Assembly (NCBI GenBank): GCA_934476075.1
Contig: CAKSNH010000010.1
Span: 1-64,000 of the forward strand
From: an uncultured Clostridia bacterium
GTDB lineage: Bacteria > Bacillota > Clostridia > UBA1381
Direction of reading: 5' to 3'
Length of the DNA stretch: 64,000 nucleotides
In this document: positions 10,021 to 20,788 of the stretch, piece after piece
Layout: every line of letters begins with the position of its first letter
Position numbering within the stretch: the stretch's first letter is position 1
Notes under the pieces: generated by a model
The model's database searches: none
The model's input: only the letters and a program-made list of their open reading frames with translations
What the model was told of the DNA's origin: nothing
Made by a program: the position numbers and the translations under genes

Positions 10021-11784
10021 TTATTTCACCGCATATTTTTCAATGTATTTGTCATATACCGCCGTATATTCCGGTGACTTGTTGTCATGCACATATTTCA
10101 AATAAGCATGAGAGTCAAAGTCCGAATTGTTTGCACTCTTAACCTGTTCAACCGCCAAACCGATATTTGAACAGTGGTCCGCAATTCTTTCAAGATTATT
10201 TATAATATCAAGGAAAATTACGCCTATGTTGAATGAACATTCATGCTTTGCAAGACGTTCCAGATGCGAATTTTTCAAACGTTCCTGTAAATAGTCAATA
10301 ACGTCCTCCAACGGCTGAACCGCAGAAGCAAGTCTTGCGTCGGAATTTTCATATGCCTGTAATGTCATACGCACAAGCTTGTTTACCGCCTTGTACATAT
10401 TTGTAATCTCTTTCATACCCGCCTCGGAGAACGACAATCCCTCCGCTTTCATACTGTTCACCGCAGTGGAAATATTAAGTGCATGGTCGCCGATACGCTC
10501 GATGTCCGTTATAACGTGGAACGTTGTCGATATAAGTGCGTTTTCCTCCTCGCTTATAGGCTCGTCCACAATCTTAACCAAATACTGTGTTATACTCGCC
10601 TCATAAAGGTCGATAGAATCTTCCACTTCTTCAAGCTCTCCATTTGTCATGTCAAGCTCGCCAATTAGCATATCATAACCGTATTTTACGCTTTCTCCCG
10701 CAACGGTCATCATCTTTACAAGTTCCTTTGATGTAAGCGAAAGTGCAAGTGACGGAGTAGCAAGCAGTCTTTCGTCAAGAGGGTTGTTCTGTTCTTTACC
10801 CTCTGCGTCGGGAATAATTTTCTTAACCGCAATAACCAATGCTTTTGTAAACGGCAGTAATATAACTGTATTTACGATATTGAATACCAAGTGGAACATG
10901 GCAATATTAAACTTTGTCGCATAACCGTTGTGCCAGATAGGGAATATGTTGCCTATTCCTATGCCGTAAAGAACGATTACAAATATAAGCATACCTACTG
11001 TTTTAATAAGTACATTCAATACAGCGGCACGTCTTGCGTCCTTTTTAGTACCGATTGATGATATAAGAGCCGTTACACAAGTACCGATATTTTCACCAAG
11101 TACAATAGCCGCCGCCGTCTGGAACGGAATACAGCCCGTTGCCGCCGCCGCTTGCAGCATACCTACCGAAGCACTCGAACTTTGGATAATAACAGTCAAA
11201 ATCAAACCAAACAATACACCCAAGATAGGGTTTGTCAAAGTCTGCATAAGCTGATTAAATATCGGCAAATCTTGAAGAACTTCCATAGAACCGCTCATCA
11301 TTTCCATACCGATAAATAATATACCGAAACCTGCTAAAATCTCGCCGACTTGATTATACTTTTTCTTTGCAAGAAACATCAGCATAATAACGCCTATTGT
11401 CACCGCAACAGGAGCAAGATTGGACGGTTTAATAAGATTTAGAACCCATAAACCGCTTGCATTAACGTCCTCCAAGCTGATAAGCATACTCGTAATGGTA
11501 GTACCGATATTTGCACCCATGATAACGCCGACCGACTGTTTAAGCGTCATAAGTCCGGCATTGATAAAACCTACAACCATAACGGTGGTTGCACTCGAAC
11601 TTTGAATAATAGCCGTCACACCCGCACCGACCAAAACGCCTTTAAACAAATTCCCCGTAACGCTGTCAATAATCTGACTCATTTTGTCGCCGGCAACCTT
11701 TTCAAGACCGTCACCCATTATTTTCATTCCGTAAAGAAAAAACGCCAGCCCCGATATAAGGCTTAAAATGTTACTGATACTCAT
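10021..11784 (-). CDS. Na+/phosphate cotransporter family protein with PhoU-like domain
   Basis: A 587-residue PNaS-family membrane transporter. The N-terminal half contains the two inverted repeats marked by QSSSATTVMVV (near residue 65) and QSSSASVGML (near residue 210), within 8 or more hydrophobic segments. The C-terminal third (about 360-550) is a helical PhoU-like domain. I start it at the ATG at 11784, which has GGAGG at the right spacing and begins MSISNILSLISG. Single-gene unit with its own terminator. It probably moves phosphate with sodium; other anions are possible in this family. Confidence 0.92.
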   Translation of the reverse strand: MSISNILSLISGLAFFLYGMKIMGDGLEKVAGDKMSQIIDSVTGNLFKGVLVGAGVTAIIQSSSATTVMVVGFINAGLMTLKQSVGVIMGANIGTTITSMLISLEDVNASGLWVLNLIKPSNLAPVAVTIGVIMLMFLAKKKYNQVGEILAGFGILFIGMEMMSGSMEVLQDLPIFNQLMQTLTNPILGVLFGLILTVIIQSSSASVGMLQAAAATGCIPFQTAAAIVLGENIGTCVTALISSIGTKKDARRAAVLNVLIKTVGMLIFVIVLYGIGIGNIFPIWHNGYATKFNIAMFHLVFNIVNTVILLPFTKALVIAVKKIIPDAEGKEQNNPLDERLLATPSLALSLTSKELVKMMTVAGESVKYGYDMLIGELDMTNGELEEVEDSIDLYEASITQYLVKIVDEPISEEENALISTTFHVITDIERIGDHALNISTAVNSMKAEGLSFSEAGMKEITNMYKAVNKLVRMTLQAYENSDARLASAVQPLEDVIDYLQERLKNSHLERLAKHECSFNIGVIFLDIINNLERIADHCSNIGLAVEQVKSANNSDFDSHAYLKYVHDNKSPEYTAVYDKYIEKYAVK

Positions 11785-12016
11785 ACTTTCCTCCAAATAA
11801 CACCAATCAATTTTTAAATAATGCAGACACTGCATTTAATAATTTTGTAAAAAATATTACATTATTATTTTACACTATCTTTACGCAAAAATCTACTATA
11901 AAAACAAAATTTCAAAAATTTTTCACCGAATATAGACATGAAAAACACACTAATTTGTGTTTTAGTAAAGTTTATGTAAAAACTGTGTAAAGTCGTGCAG
12001 TCCGGTGTGTTTTTTC

Positions 12017-12051
12017 AAAAAAAATATGCCTGCCTTATAAATCGGCAAGCA
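12017..12051 (-). terminator. pheA terminator
   Basis: Arms TGCCTGCC (12027-12034) and GGCAAGCA (12044-12051), with a run of eight A on the left that reads as a T tract on the minus strand. Confidence 0.75.
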
Positions 12052-12056
12052 CATTC

Positions 12057-12884
12057 TTATTTATTCAAATCACGTTTATACGAACCCAAAAATTTGTAAA
12101 AAGACGTACTTCTCCTCAGTGCGTCAAGAGCAAAATATATCGTCGGATTGTCGATATTCCCCTCAACATCAACAAAGAAAATATATCTGCCCAACTCCTT
12201 TTTCAGCGGACGTGACTCAATTTTCAATAAATTCAAATTCGACTTTTCAAAAAGTTCCAACGCATGATACAGGCTTCCCGGCTTATTTTCAAGCGTAAAC
12301 ACAATAGAACTCTTGTCGCAGCCGGTAACAATTCTGCACGGTTCTTTGCTGATTACCACAAACCTTGTGGAATTGTTGTCCTCATCATTGCACGCCGGAC
12401 GTATATTTTCAAGCCCGTAAACCTCGGCACAATTTTCCGACCCGATAACCGCCATACTTCCGTCCCCTTCGGCAACCTTTCTGCCCGCCTCCGCCGTTGA
12501 CGATGCAAACACAATTTTTGCATTGCCAAACTCATTTGCAAGCATTTTGGAGCATTGTCCGATAGCCTGTGGGTGCGAGGTTATAATTTTTATGTCCTCC
12601 GCTTTGGTGTTTGGTTTTACAAGCAAATTCTGTTTGATATGCAAAATATATTCATCAATGATGTATAAATTAACATCAAATGCAAGAGCGTCCAAAGTAA
12701 CATTAACACTGCCCTCAATCGAATTTTCGATAGGTACTATCCCCTTTGAAATCTCGCCCTTTTCGACCGCTTGTATCACCGAATATATGGTAGCATATTC
12801 TTTAAGTTCCTCATTTGTGTTCCCGAAAACACGAGTTGCCGCCAAATGCGAAAAAGTACCCGTTGGGCCTAAATAGCCAATCAT
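12057..12884 (-). CDS. pheA: Prephenate dehydratase
   Basis: Converts prephenate to phenylpyruvate in phenylalanine synthesis. This is the monofunctional form of 275 residues, without a chorismate mutase domain. It begins IGYLGPTGTFSH. The catalytic Thr-Arg-Phe is in NNSTRFVVIS near residue 172. A C-terminal ACT domain (about 190-270) contains GSLYHALELF and the ESRP motif for phenylalanine feedback. Its start overlaps the DAHP synthase stop by 4 bp, so the first and a late step of aromatic synthesis are coupled. Confidence 0.95.
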   Translation of the reverse strand: MIGYLGPTGTFSHLAATRVFGNTNEELKEYATIYSVIQAVEKGEISKGIVPIENSIEGSVNVTLDALAFDVNLYIIDEYILHIKQNLLVKPNTKAEDIKIITSHPQAIGQCSKMLANEFGNAKIVFASSTAEAGRKVAEGDGSMAVIGSENCAEVYGLENIRPACNDEDNNSTRFVVISKEPCRIVTGCDKSSIVFTLENKPGSLYHALELFEKSNLNLLKIESRPLKKELGRYIFFVDVEGNIDNPTIYFALDALRRSTSFYKFLGSYKRDLNK

Positions 12885-13894
12885 AATTTCTTACCAACCG
12901 CCTCAGCGATAGGAGCAAGCTGAGCCATAAGTTCGGAGAATGCACCCGGAGTAAGAGATTGTTCACCGTCACTCATAGCCTTTTCAGGGCAATTATGCAC
13001 TTCAATCATAAGACCGTCCGCACCTGCCGCAACAGCACCCTTAGCCAAAGCACCCACATATTTTGCCGTACCTGCCGCATGGCTTGGGTCAGCAATAATA
13101 GGCAAGTGTGAAAGTTCTTTTGAAACAGGGATAGCACTCAAATCAAAAGTGTTTCGGGTAGATGTTTCGTATGTTCTGATACCACGTTCGCATAAGATAA
13201 CATTTTCATTACCCTCCGACATGATATATTCGGCAGCCATAAGCCATTCTTCCATTGTAGATGAAAGACCTCTCTTTAACAGGATAGGATTTTTGCATTT
13301 ACCCACTTCACGAAGCAGCTTAAAGTTCTGCATATTTCTCGCACCGATTTGAAGAATATCCGCATATGACGCAACAAGTTCAACATCTCTTGTGTCAAGA
13401 ACCTCTGTGCAGATAGGCATATTACATTCGTCACCCGCCGTACGCATAATTTTCAATCCTTCTTCTTCCAAACCTGCGAATGAATACGGCGATGAACGAG
13501 GTTTGAACGCACCGCCTCTTAGAATTTTAGCACCTGCTTTTTGTACCTGTGCGGCAACATATGAGAATTGCTCCTGACTTTCTATCGCACACGGGCCTGC
13601 GAATACAGCCAATTCCTTGCCGCCTATTTTAACGCCCTTAACATCAATGATTGTAGGTTCTTTTTTAAGTTCTTTACCTGCCAATTTATATGGTTTCATA
13701 ATAGGTACTACATTTTCAACGCCGTCCATCATAAGCATTTGATTCATGCTCAAAAGACGCTTGTCACCGATTGCACCGATAATAGTCTTTGTCTGACCGT
13801 TTATAGGATGTGTTTGAAAACCGTAGTCTTCAAGTTGTTTTTCAACAGCTGCAATCTCTTTTGCAGTTGCATTTGAACGCATAATAATAATCAT
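12881..13894 (-). CDS. aroF: 3-deoxy-7-phosphoheptulonate synthase (type I, AroF/FBL form)
   Basis: Condenses phosphoenolpyruvate and erythrose 4-phosphate, the first step of the shikimate pathway. The 337 residues carry an N-terminal ferredoxin-like regulatory domain (about 1-70), as in Thermotoga-type enzymes, then the TIM barrel with AGPCAIES (near 95), GGAFKPRSSPYSF, LLKRGLSSTMEEW and DPSHAAGT. It is upstream of and overlaps pheA. The ATG at 13894 has AAGGAG about 10 bases upstream. A possible promoter (TTGATT, 18 bp, TATTAT) lies 20-60 bp further upstream. Confidence 0.95.
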   Translation of the reverse strand: MIIIMRSNATAKEIAAVEKQLEDYGFQTHPINGQTKTIIGAIGDKRLLSMNQMLMMDGVENVVPIMKPYKLAGKELKKEPTIIDVKGVKIGGKELAVFAGPCAIESQEQFSYVAAQVQKAGAKILRGGAFKPRSSPYSFAGLEEEGLKIMRTAGDECNMPICTEVLDTRDVELVASYADILQIGARNMQNFKLLREVGKCKNPILLKRGLSSTMEEWLMAAEYIMSEGNENVILCERGIRTYETSTRNTFDLSAIPVSKELSHLPIIADPSHAAGTAKYVGALAKGAVAAGADGLMIEVHNCPEKAMSDGEQSLTPGAFSELMAQLAPIAEAVGKKL

Positions 13895-14030
13895 TATTCA
13901 TTTCTCCTTAATGTTTTTACCTATATTATATAATACCATATAACTATGATATTAATCAAGACAAAATTAATCTTTTATCACGGTTTTTGTTGAATTATAT
14001 GATTTCATACACACATAATAAATTAAAACA

Positions 14031-14066
14031 AAACAGACAAACCGCAAAAAAGCCGTTTGTCTGTTT
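14031..14066 (-). terminator. Terminator of the first MCP gene
   Basis: Arms AAACAGACAAAC (14031-14042) and GTTTGTCTGTTT (14055-14066) just after the stop codon. Confidence 0.85.
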
Positions 14067-14082
14067 GCTCATATTTCATGTA

Positions 14083-16578
14083 TTATTTTTTCTTTTTATT
14101 CTTTCTTTTTGAAATCTTCTCTCCCGCAGACTTTAATATGTTTTTCTTTTCGGGAGTAACTTCCTTAATCTGACTTTCCGCCGGTTCTGCATCTGCATCT
14201 TCCGAAAGTCCGGTTTCCGCAGTTTCCGTAGTTTCCGTAGTTTCCGTAGTTTCCGCAGTTTCCTCAGCCATCTCGGTTTCTGCCGCCTCACCGTCTATTT
14301 TAACGTCGGTATCATCATCTTCACTCGGCACATCACTTTCGTCAAATCCGTCAGCATTATCCTCGTCCGCCTGTTCTGACTTGCTCATCTGCTCTGCCTC
14401 TAAAAATGCCTTTTCGACTTCATCATCAAAATACTTATCGTCATTTTCTAAGTATTTGTCATCTTCGGCAGCGTCCTCATCAATAGCAATATCTTCCGGC
14501 TCTGTGTATTCTTCGTCTGCGTTCGGTGCTGTTTTAACAACCGGTCTTTCATATTCATCATCATTATTTGTACTGTCCTTAACCGTGAATATGTCAACCA
14601 ATCTTGCAAGCTTGCCTGCCTGCTGCGACAATTCCGAACTTGCCGCAGCACTTTGGTCAGCAGTTGAAGAATTGCTCTGTACAACAGTTGAAATCTGTTC
14701 TACACCGCTTGTAATCTCGTATATAGCCTCTGCCTGTTCCTCAGATGCCTCTGTAATTTTTTCAATCTTTCTTGTAACCTGTTTTGTTGCGTCAACAACC
14801 TCATTAAGCGAACATACTGTTTCGTCAACAACCTTGCTTCCCGAATTTACAGCCGCAATAGTTGCCTGAATAAGTTCCGCCGTCGACTGAGCCGCTGTCG
14901 ATGATTTTTCCGCCAAAGAACGAACTTCCTCGGCAACAACCGAAAATCCACGTCCGGCAACACCGGCTTTTGCCGCCTCAATAGCCGCATTAAGCGAAAG
15001 TATATTGGTCTGGAACGCAATATCCTCGATAGTATCAAGAATTTTCTTAACCTCTGCCGAACTGTATTTAATATCATTCATAGCCGATACAAGTTCCGAC
15101 ATCTTTGAATTGCTTATATCCACAACACTGTTTACAGTCTCAACGTCCGCATTAGCCTCTTTTGCATTGCCCGCATTGCTCTTTACCTTTTCGGACACAT
15201 CTTCAATAGTAGCCGCCAGCTGCTGCACAGCACTTGCCTGTTCGGTAGCACCCTGACTAAGTGCCTGTGCTCCGTTCGACACTTGATTAGCACCGTTTGA
15301 CACTATCTGCGAAAATCCCTGAATATTGCTTATAATACTGTTCATCTGCTGAATTATCGCACGGATAGCGTCGCCAATCGGCACGAAATCGCCTTGATAA
15401 TCTGTTTCAAAATCAACCGCAAGATTGCCTGTCGAAATCTCCGTCAGACATGAGGCTATTTCCTTTATAAATCTGTTCAGGTCATTGACCGTCTTTTCCG
15501 TAACACGAGCCAAAGTACCCGTTTCATCATCAACATCAAAAGTTTGTACAGGAGTTGTAACATCTCCCTGCGACAATAATTCCATTCTCTTTGCACACGC
15601 CGAAATAGGAGCAGAAAGAGAACCTGCAATTTTTCTCGACATAAATATCGCAAATACCAATACAAGCACCGCAATAACCAGCGTAGCAATCAATGCGATA
15701 AGCATACCCGACATAAATTCCCACTTGTTTGCTGTAACCGCAATACTCCAACCGTTCAGTCCAACCATAGGAGTATAGCCGACAATTCTTGTCACACCGT
15801 CATCTTTGTATGTAGCCACACCCGAAGTTGCTCCGGTCATTTTACCTTGAATATTCGCAAGCTTTTTAAGCGATGAATCTTCTTTTGATTCCATCATAAC
15901 ATTTCTTTGGCTTAATACATCTTTATAGTTGCTGCTTGCGATAGTATCGCCCGCCTGATTAAGCATAAATGCCGTACCCCTGTCGCCCAATTTAATACTT
16001 GTAAGCATATTGCTCAATTCTTTTGCGTCAATAACTGTGTAAACAACACCTTTAAACTGTCCGTTTTTCACAACCGGTGCAGAAATCGTAAATGTTGCCT
16101 TGTCGGTCGATACCGTCAAATTTGATACATATGGTTTAAGATATAATTTTGCTTCCGAATAAAATTCTTCAAAACCAACATTTTTCCCGTCCAAAGTCAT
16201 TCCGTTTGCGTCAACATAGTCAACCGAAGTAAAATCATGCTTATTCAAAAAGGCCTTAAAACGCACATCAAGTTCTTCTCTGTCTATCGTTTCCGCATCA
16301 AAAACAGCGTCGTCGGCAAGCTCGTTTATAGCCGTCTTATTAACTTCAATGGACGACTGTATATTATTCGATGATAATTTTACTATTTCATTTACGCTCT
16401 GTTCCAAAGTATTAATTGTAGCAAAGTAATTTGTAATTGTTGATGAAACTGCCAATACCGCCGTTACCAGCATAATACAGACAATCATATTAAACATTAT
16501 TCTTGTACGAATACTTGAACGCACTTTTTTCAGTATCTTCTTTATAGACATAATCTTGACCGTTCCTTTCGTTATCAT
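14083..16578 (-). CDS. Methyl-accepting chemotaxis protein with dCache sensor and acidic repeat tail
   Basis: A transmembrane chemoreceptor of 831 residues. TM1 is near 28-50 and TM2 near 291-313. A periplasmic-type dCache sensor lies between them, followed by HAMP (about 315-370) and a long signalling coiled coil. The tip matches the conserved kinase-contact motif ([20 protein letters not shown] near 535). After the signalling domain comes an unusual acidic tail of about 130 residues containing a Thr-Thr-Glu repeat and ending in a Lys/Arg-rich stretch. The ATG at 16578 has AGGGA 6 bases upstream; an ATG at 16551 (MSIKKILKK) is an alternative. The ligand is unknown. Confidence 0.93.
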   Translation of the reverse strand: MITKGTVKIMSIKKILKKVRSSIRTRIMFNMIVCIMLVTAVLAVSSTITNYFATINTLEQSVNEIVKLSSNNIQSSIEVNKTAINELADDAVFDAETIDREELDVRFKAFLNKHDFTSVDYVDANGMTLDGKNVGFEEFYSEAKLYLKPYVSNLTVSTDKATFTISAPVVKNGQFKGVVYTVIDAKELSNMLTSIKLGDRGTAFMLNQAGDTIASSNYKDVLSQRNVMMESKEDSSLKKLANIQGKMTGATSGVATYKDDGVTRIVGYTPMVGLNGWSIAVTANKWEFMSGMLIALIATLVIAVLVLVFAIFMSRKIAGSLSAPISACAKRMELLSQGDVTTPVQTFDVDDETGTLARVTEKTVNDLNRFIKEIASCLTEISTGNLAVDFETDYQGDFVPIGDAIRAIIQQMNSIISNIQGFSQIVSNGANQVSNGAQALSQGATEQASAVQQLAATIEDVSEKVKSNAGNAKEANADVETVNSVVDISNSKMSELVSAMNDIKYSSAEVKKILDTIEDIAFQTNILSLNAAIEAAKAGVAGRGFSVVAEEVRSLAEKSSTAAQSTAELIQATIAAVNSGSKVVDETVCSLNEVVDATKQVTRKIEKITEASEEQAEAIYEITSGVEQISTVVQSNSSTADQSAAASSELSQQAGKLARLVDIFTVKDSTNNDDEYERPVVKTAPNADEEYTEPEDIAIDEDAAEDDKYLENDDKYFDDEVEKAFLEAEQMSKSEQADEDNADGFDESDVPSEDDDTDVKIDGEAAETEMAEETAETTETTETTETAETGLSEDADAEPAESQIKEVTPEKKNILKSAGEKISKRKNKKKK
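14213..14266 (-). repeat. 9-bp tandem repeat inside the MCP tail
   Basis: Six consecutive units of GTTTCCGTA or one-base variants, in frame, encoding the Glu/Thr-rich repeat. The unit length is a multiple of three, so copy-number change would alter tail length without a frameshift. Confidence 0.9.
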
Positions 16579-16619
16579 AATATTCCCTATAAATCATTCC
16601 ACTGCATCATATTATTTTT

Positions 16620-16648
16620 ATAATACAACATTATGTACTATTTGTCAA
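16620..16648 (-). promoter_or_regulatory. Promoter of the first MCP gene
   Basis: Minus-strand TTGACA (16643-16648) and TATTAT (16620-16625) with a 17-bp spacer. This is a sigma-A-type promoter rather than the flagellar sigma-28 type. Confidence 0.7.
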
Positions 16649-16760
16649 TAATCTTTAAAAATTTACATCATAGATTGTGCAAAATATTCAACGGTACATT
16701 GATATTTTTTTACCAACATTTTAAAAACTCACCGCAAATTATTAACCCCCGCAATAAAAA

Positions 16761-16850
16761 AATCTCCCGAAACAGACGTTCTGCCTGCGGTTGAGGAATA
16801 AAGCAGTGTTTTTGATTTTTCGTCATTGCTTTTACGCAATTTCCTATAAA
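16761..16850. repeat. Dispersed repeat, degenerate copy (R1)
   Basis: Divergent copy of the 91-bp repeat. It keeps TTCTGCCTGCGG, GAGGAATAA and the right half TTTTTGATTTTTCGTCATTG with the ACGCAATTTCCT end. It is preceded by a TAAAAAAA run like the other copies. Confidence 0.75.
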
Positions 16851-16872
16851 GTAAAAAAAAGCATTATAAAAA

Positions 16873-16963
16873 AGCTTCTGATAGACGCACCGCCTGCGGG
16901 CGGAGGAATAAGGTTGCATTTTTGATTTTTCGTCATTGCGTTTTACGCAATTTCCTACAAATT
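16873..16963. repeat. Dispersed 91-bp repeat (R2)
   Basis: Full copy from AGCTTCTGATAG to CCTACAAATT. It contains the palindrome CCGCCTGCGGGCGG and the hairpin ATTGCGTTTTACGCAAT. It is separated from R3 by a short TAAAAA-like spacer, giving a head-to-tail pair. Confidence 0.9.
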
Positions 16964-16968
16964 AAAAA

Positions 16969-17059
16969 AGCTTCTGATAGAAACACCGCCTGCGGGCGGA
17001 GGAATAAGGTTGCATTTTTGATTTTTCGTCATTGCGTTTTACGCAATTTCCTACAAATT
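16969..17059. repeat. Dispersed 91-bp repeat (R3)
   Basis: Nearly identical to R2 (a few differences near GATAGAAACACC). It lies directly after R2 and just downstream of the terminator of the alcohol dehydrogenase gene. Confidence 0.9.
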
Positions 17060-17088
17060 AAAAAACCGGCACAATGTGATATGTACCG
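17060..17088 (-). terminator. Terminator of the iron alcohol dehydrogenase gene
   Basis: Arms CGGCAC (17067-17072) and GTACCG (17083-17088), with an A-run to the left giving a T tract on the minus strand. Confidence 0.65.
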
Positions 17089-17111
17089 ATTTTTATAATG
17101 CAAATGTTCAA

Positions 17112-18263
17112 TTATCTTTCGTCATACAAATCTTTAAGTATAGCAACAACTTCCATCTTTGTCGGAACTCTCGGATTTGTAGCCGTACAAGCATCTTTCA
17201 AAGCATTTTCAGCCATAGTGTCTATCGCATTGAAATATTCTGTCTTGTCAACACCGCACTTAGAAACTGAAAGCGGCATATTCATTTCCTTCATCATAAA
17301 CTGAATCCAGCTGACCAAAGCACGAACCGTCGTAATCTCGTTAAAGTTGTTCAAACCAAGCAATTTAGCCACATTGACATATTTTCTTACAGCCGGCAGA
17401 TATTCAGATTTGCTCTTTGAATGTTTGTTAATATCACTGTTGTATTCAATGATATGAGGCAATAACATTGCATTTGCACGTCCGTGAGGAATGTGGAATT
17501 TAGCACCGATTTGGTGAGCAATACCATGGTTCAGACCAAGTGACGCCGAGTTAAACGCAAGACCTGCAAGACATGACGCAACGTGCATTTTCTTTCTTGC
17601 GTGGGTATCGTTGTTGTCCAAATACGAACGAAGTAAAAATCCGCCGCATATTTCAATAGACTTTTCAGCCAACGCCGCAGAAAATTCATTATTTTCCGTG
17701 CTTACATATGCCTCGATAGCGTGAGTCAAAACGTCCATACCGGTATCGGCAGTAACCGCAGCCGGAACACTCTTAACCATTACAGCGTCCAAAATAGCCT
17801 CTGTCGGAAGCAAGCTTTCCGATACAAGCGGATATTTCTTGTTTTTTTCAGGGTCGGAAATTACAGAGAAACTTGTAACCTCAGAACCCGTACCGCTTGT
17901 TGTAGGAATAGCGATAAGCGGAATGTCCTTGCCGTTTGTAGCCTTTGCGGTAAAGTTTTTGATTGCCTTTGCCGAGTCGATTGCCGAACCGCCGCCGACA
18001 GCGATAACCGCATCGGGATTACATTCAATCATTTTCTTAACGCCGACAGAAATCTTTTCAATCGGAGGGTCCGGAACAACCCCGTCGAATATATCAAATT
18101 CGCAGTTTGCCTCGTTTAGGCGAATTGTAATCATTTGTATCATACCGCTCTTTACAACGAACGGGTCTGTGATAACCAACACCTTTTTGTAAGGAAGCTG
18201 AGTCAATCTGTCAAGTGCGTCATCACCAAAATAAATTTTAGTTTTTATATCGAAACTCTTCAT
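17112..18263 (-). CDS. Iron-containing (group III) alcohol dehydrogenase
   Basis: A 383-residue NAD(P)-dependent alcohol/aldehyde oxidoreductase of the Fe-ADH family. The nucleotide-binding GGGSAIDSAKAI is near residue 95, IPTTSGTGSEVT near 140, and the metal ligands lie in DTGMDVLTHAIEAY and HGIAHQIGAKFHIPHG. It resembles 1-propanol or butanol dehydrogenases; the substrate is not certain. No microcompartment genes are nearby. It is a single-gene unit flanked by the two chemoreceptor genes. Confidence 0.92.
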   Translation of the reverse strand: MKSFDIKTKIYFGDDALDRLTQLPYKKVLVITDPFVVKSGMIQMITIRLNEANCEFDIFDGVVPDPPIEKISVGVKKMIECNPDAVIAVGGGSAIDSAKAIKNFTAKATNGKDIPLIAIPTTSGTGSEVTSFSVISDPEKNKKYPLVSESLLPTEAILDAVMVKSVPAAVTADTGMDVLTHAIEAYVSTENNEFSAALAEKSIEICGGFLLRSYLDNNDTHARKKMHVASCLAGLAFNSASLGLNHGIAHQIGAKFHIPHGRANAMLLPHIIEYNSDINKHSKSKSEYLPAVRKYVNVAKLLGLNNFNEITTVRALVSWIQFMMKEMNMPLSVSKCGVDKTEYFNAIDTMAENALKDACTATNPRVPTKMEVVAILKDLYDER

Positions 18264-18341
18264 TTATTTATCGTCCTTTTCTTATAGATTTTATTTTATA
18301 CCGCAAATTTGCGATAGATAATTTTTTAACATACTATTTAT

Positions 18342-18370
18342 ATAATACACTATTCCAAATAGAAATACAA
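18342..18370 (-). promoter_or_regulatory. Probable promoter of the alcohol dehydrogenase gene
   Basis: Minus-strand TTGTAT (18365-18370) and TATTAT (18342-18347) with a 17-bp spacer, about 80 bp upstream of the start codon. The -35 is weak. Confidence 0.5.
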
Positions 18371-18454
18371 TAGATTTTTAAAAATAAAACCGATAAAATT
18401 CAAAAAATAACGTTATTTTTGTTTTTTCGTCCAAACAGAAATTTACAGCAGAAA

Positions 18455-18483
18455 CAGGCAGACAAATCAAAATAATCTGCCTG
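18455..18483 (-). terminator. Terminator of the second MCP gene
   Basis: Arms CAGGCAGA (18455-18462) and TCTGCCTG (18476-18483), shortly after the stop codon. Confidence 0.75.
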
Positions 18484-18501
18484 CCCGTACATTGTCAAAT
18501 A

Positions 18502-20574
18502 TTAATATTTGTCGTCATCATCGTCAAAATCCAAACTGCCGTTATCGAATACGCTCGGATTGTCAAACGGGTTTATATTGTCCTCAAAAGTGTTAATATT
18601 GTCCTTGCCGATGTCCGACATATCGCTTAACTTAAATTTGCTGACCAAATTCTTCAATATATTTGCCTGACCTGTAAGTTCTTCACTTGTAGCCGCACTC
18701 TCCTCAGCCGTAGCCGCATTGGACTGCACAACACCCGAAATCTGCGATATACCCTGTGCCACCTGACCCGCAGCACTTGCCTGTACATTTGTTGTTTCTG
18801 TAATATTGCTTATTACATTTGTAATTTCCGCCGAATTGTCAACGACAACCGCAAGCGACTTAGCTGTTTCGTCCGCAATTTCAGTACCCATGTCAACCGC
18901 TTTGATAGAGTTTTGGATAAGCGTTGTTGTGTTGCTGACCGCCTCCGCACTCTTTTGTGCAAGCGTACGCACTTCTTCCGCAACGACAGAGAAGCCCTTG
19001 CCTGCCTCGCCGGCTCTTGCAGCCTCAACCGCCGCATTCAACGCAAGAATATTTGTCTGGAACGCAATATCGTCAATAGCCTTAATAATCTTGTTGATTT
19101 CTTTTGACGTTTCAGCAATATCCTGCATTGCCTTCATCATATCCTGCATATGTCCGTCACATTCTTCAACACGAGAACCGTTGGCAATAATAAGTTCATT
19201 TGACTGACGCAAATTAGACGCACTCAAATTAATCTTATCCGAAATTTCATTAACAGTAGCCGACAATTCCTGTACACTGCTTGCCTGCTCGGTAGTACCT
19301 TGTGAAAGTGCCTGTGCACCGCTTGATACCTGGTCTGCACCGGAAGCAACCTGGTCTGCCGCTTCTCTGATTTTGCCGATAGTCAAATTCCAGTCCATAA
19401 ACAATTTATCCAATGCAATGTTAAGCGAATTAAAGTCACCCGGCAGCTCAACAGATTTTTTAACTGTCAAATCACCGTTTGCCATAGCTTCAAGCCGTTT
19501 ATCCAAATCGCCTATAATGCTCTTTAAATTTAATACTATGTCTTTCGTAGCATCTGCCAAATCATGCACTTCGTCTTTTGTGTCAACAACAGGCACATCT
19601 GCGTGCAAATTACCTTCTGCCAACAATTTCAATCTCTTTGAGCACTTTATAATCGGCACTACAATTTTCTTGTTCATAAGCATAGACATTAATATTGTCA
19701 ATACAATAAACACAATCAATAATACCACAATCAAAATGATGGACTGCACCACTCTTGCGGTAAAATCATTTACGGGAGCAACCACGCATATACTCCAACC
19801 GTCCGTATTGTTGATAGGAGCATATGCAACAAATTTATGTACACCTTTGTATGTATATTCGCCCATACCGCTGTTGCCCTTCATCATATCTTCCGTGCAT
19901 TTTAAAAGTGGTTTCAATTTACTGTCAGACTGTATATTAGCAAAATTATTTGCACCGCTTATAACAACATCATCTTGCGGATGAGCAATATTGTTGCCGT
20001 TTTTATCGTTTATGTACGCATAACCGTTTTTGCTCACGTTCAAATCTTTCACAAGTTCGTTTAGGAACGAATCCATACGGCAAACAATTACACCTGTCAC
20101 ATTTCCGTTGATTTCACCGTTTTCCCATATAGGTGCAGCAATATCAATCTTTATCGAATTGCCTGTAATCACGGGATTTGACACTGCCGTCTGACCCTGC
20201 AAAGCCTTTTTGTAAAAATCGTCTTCGCCTATGCTGTTTCCGTCCAGAACAGACTTTCCCGATTTGTCATAAATATCAGCCGATTCAAAGCCGTATACTG
20301 ACATTTTCTCCATTATCATCTGAATCTTTTCGTCATTTGTGTATCTTGTTGACCCAACCTCTTTCTGAGCACCGATATCATATAACAATACTTCGTATGT
20401 ATCCATCTTATTTTCCACATTTGCTGCCGCAACCTCAGCAGTTTCCAGCAATGTTCCGCCGGCAGTTTCTTTAATACTGTTGTACATTTCCACCACACTT
20501 ATACTTCCGACTATCAAAAGCGGAAGAATGGCAATGCTAAGTATGCCCAGCATCAGTTTTTTCTTAATACTCAT
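18502..20574 (-). CDS. Methyl-accepting chemotaxis protein with dCache sensor
   Basis: A 690-residue chemoreceptor. TM1 is near 8-28, an extracellular Cache domain spans about 35-275, TM2 is near 280-302, then HAMP and the signalling domain with the tip motif [20 protein letters not shown] near 515. The C-terminal tail is short and Asp-rich, with no CheR-docking pentapeptide. It resembles the first MCP in layout but not in tail. It probably feeds the same chemotaxis kinase; no che genes are in the window. Confidence 0.94.
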   Translation of the reverse strand: MSIKKKLMLGILSIAILPLLIVGSISVVEMYNSIKETAGGTLLETAEVAAANVENKMDTYEVLLYDIGAQKEVGSTRYTNDEKIQMIMEKMSVYGFESADIYDKSGKSVLDGNSIGEDDFYKKALQGQTAVSNPVITGNSIKIDIAAPIWENGEINGNVTGVIVCRMDSFLNELVKDLNVSKNGYAYINDKNGNNIAHPQDDVVISGANNFANIQSDSKLKPLLKCTEDMMKGNSGMGEYTYKGVHKFVAYAPINNTDGWSICVVAPVNDFTARVVQSIILIVVLLIVFIVLTILMSMLMNKKIVVPIIKCSKRLKLLAEGNLHADVPVVDTKDEVHDLADATKDIVLNLKSIIGDLDKRLEAMANGDLTVKKSVELPGDFNSLNIALDKLFMDWNLTIGKIREAADQVASGADQVSSGAQALSQGTTEQASSVQELSATVNEISDKINLSASNLRQSNELIIANGSRVEECDGHMQDMMKAMQDIAETSKEINKIIKAIDDIAFQTNILALNAAVEAARAGEAGKGFSVVAEEVRTLAQKSAEAVSNTTTLIQNSIKAVDMGTEIADETAKSLAVVVDNSAEITNVISNITETTNVQASAAGQVAQGISQISGVVQSNAATAEESAATSEELTGQANILKNLVSKFKLSDMSDIGKDNINTFEDNINPFDNPSVFDNGSLDFDDDDDKY

Positions 20575-20788
20575 CTTACCTTTTCCCCCTTAGAAATTGA
20601 TGTAAAATCAATAAAATATTTTGTATAATACCATATTTTATCATGCAATATCCATAATTTAATGCACCATATCGTATTATATTTATTACTTTTCACTAAA
20701 TATATAATTATAATAACACTTTTTATCCTAAAAATCAATCATATATAAGAAATTAATATACTTTAATTTGCATAATTATAATAAATGC

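Noticed and set aside
17112..18263. Propanediol or ethanolamine microcompartment locus based on the alcohol dehydrogenase
   Set aside because: No shell proteins, diol dehydratase or encapsulation peptide nearby; the gene is monocistronic.
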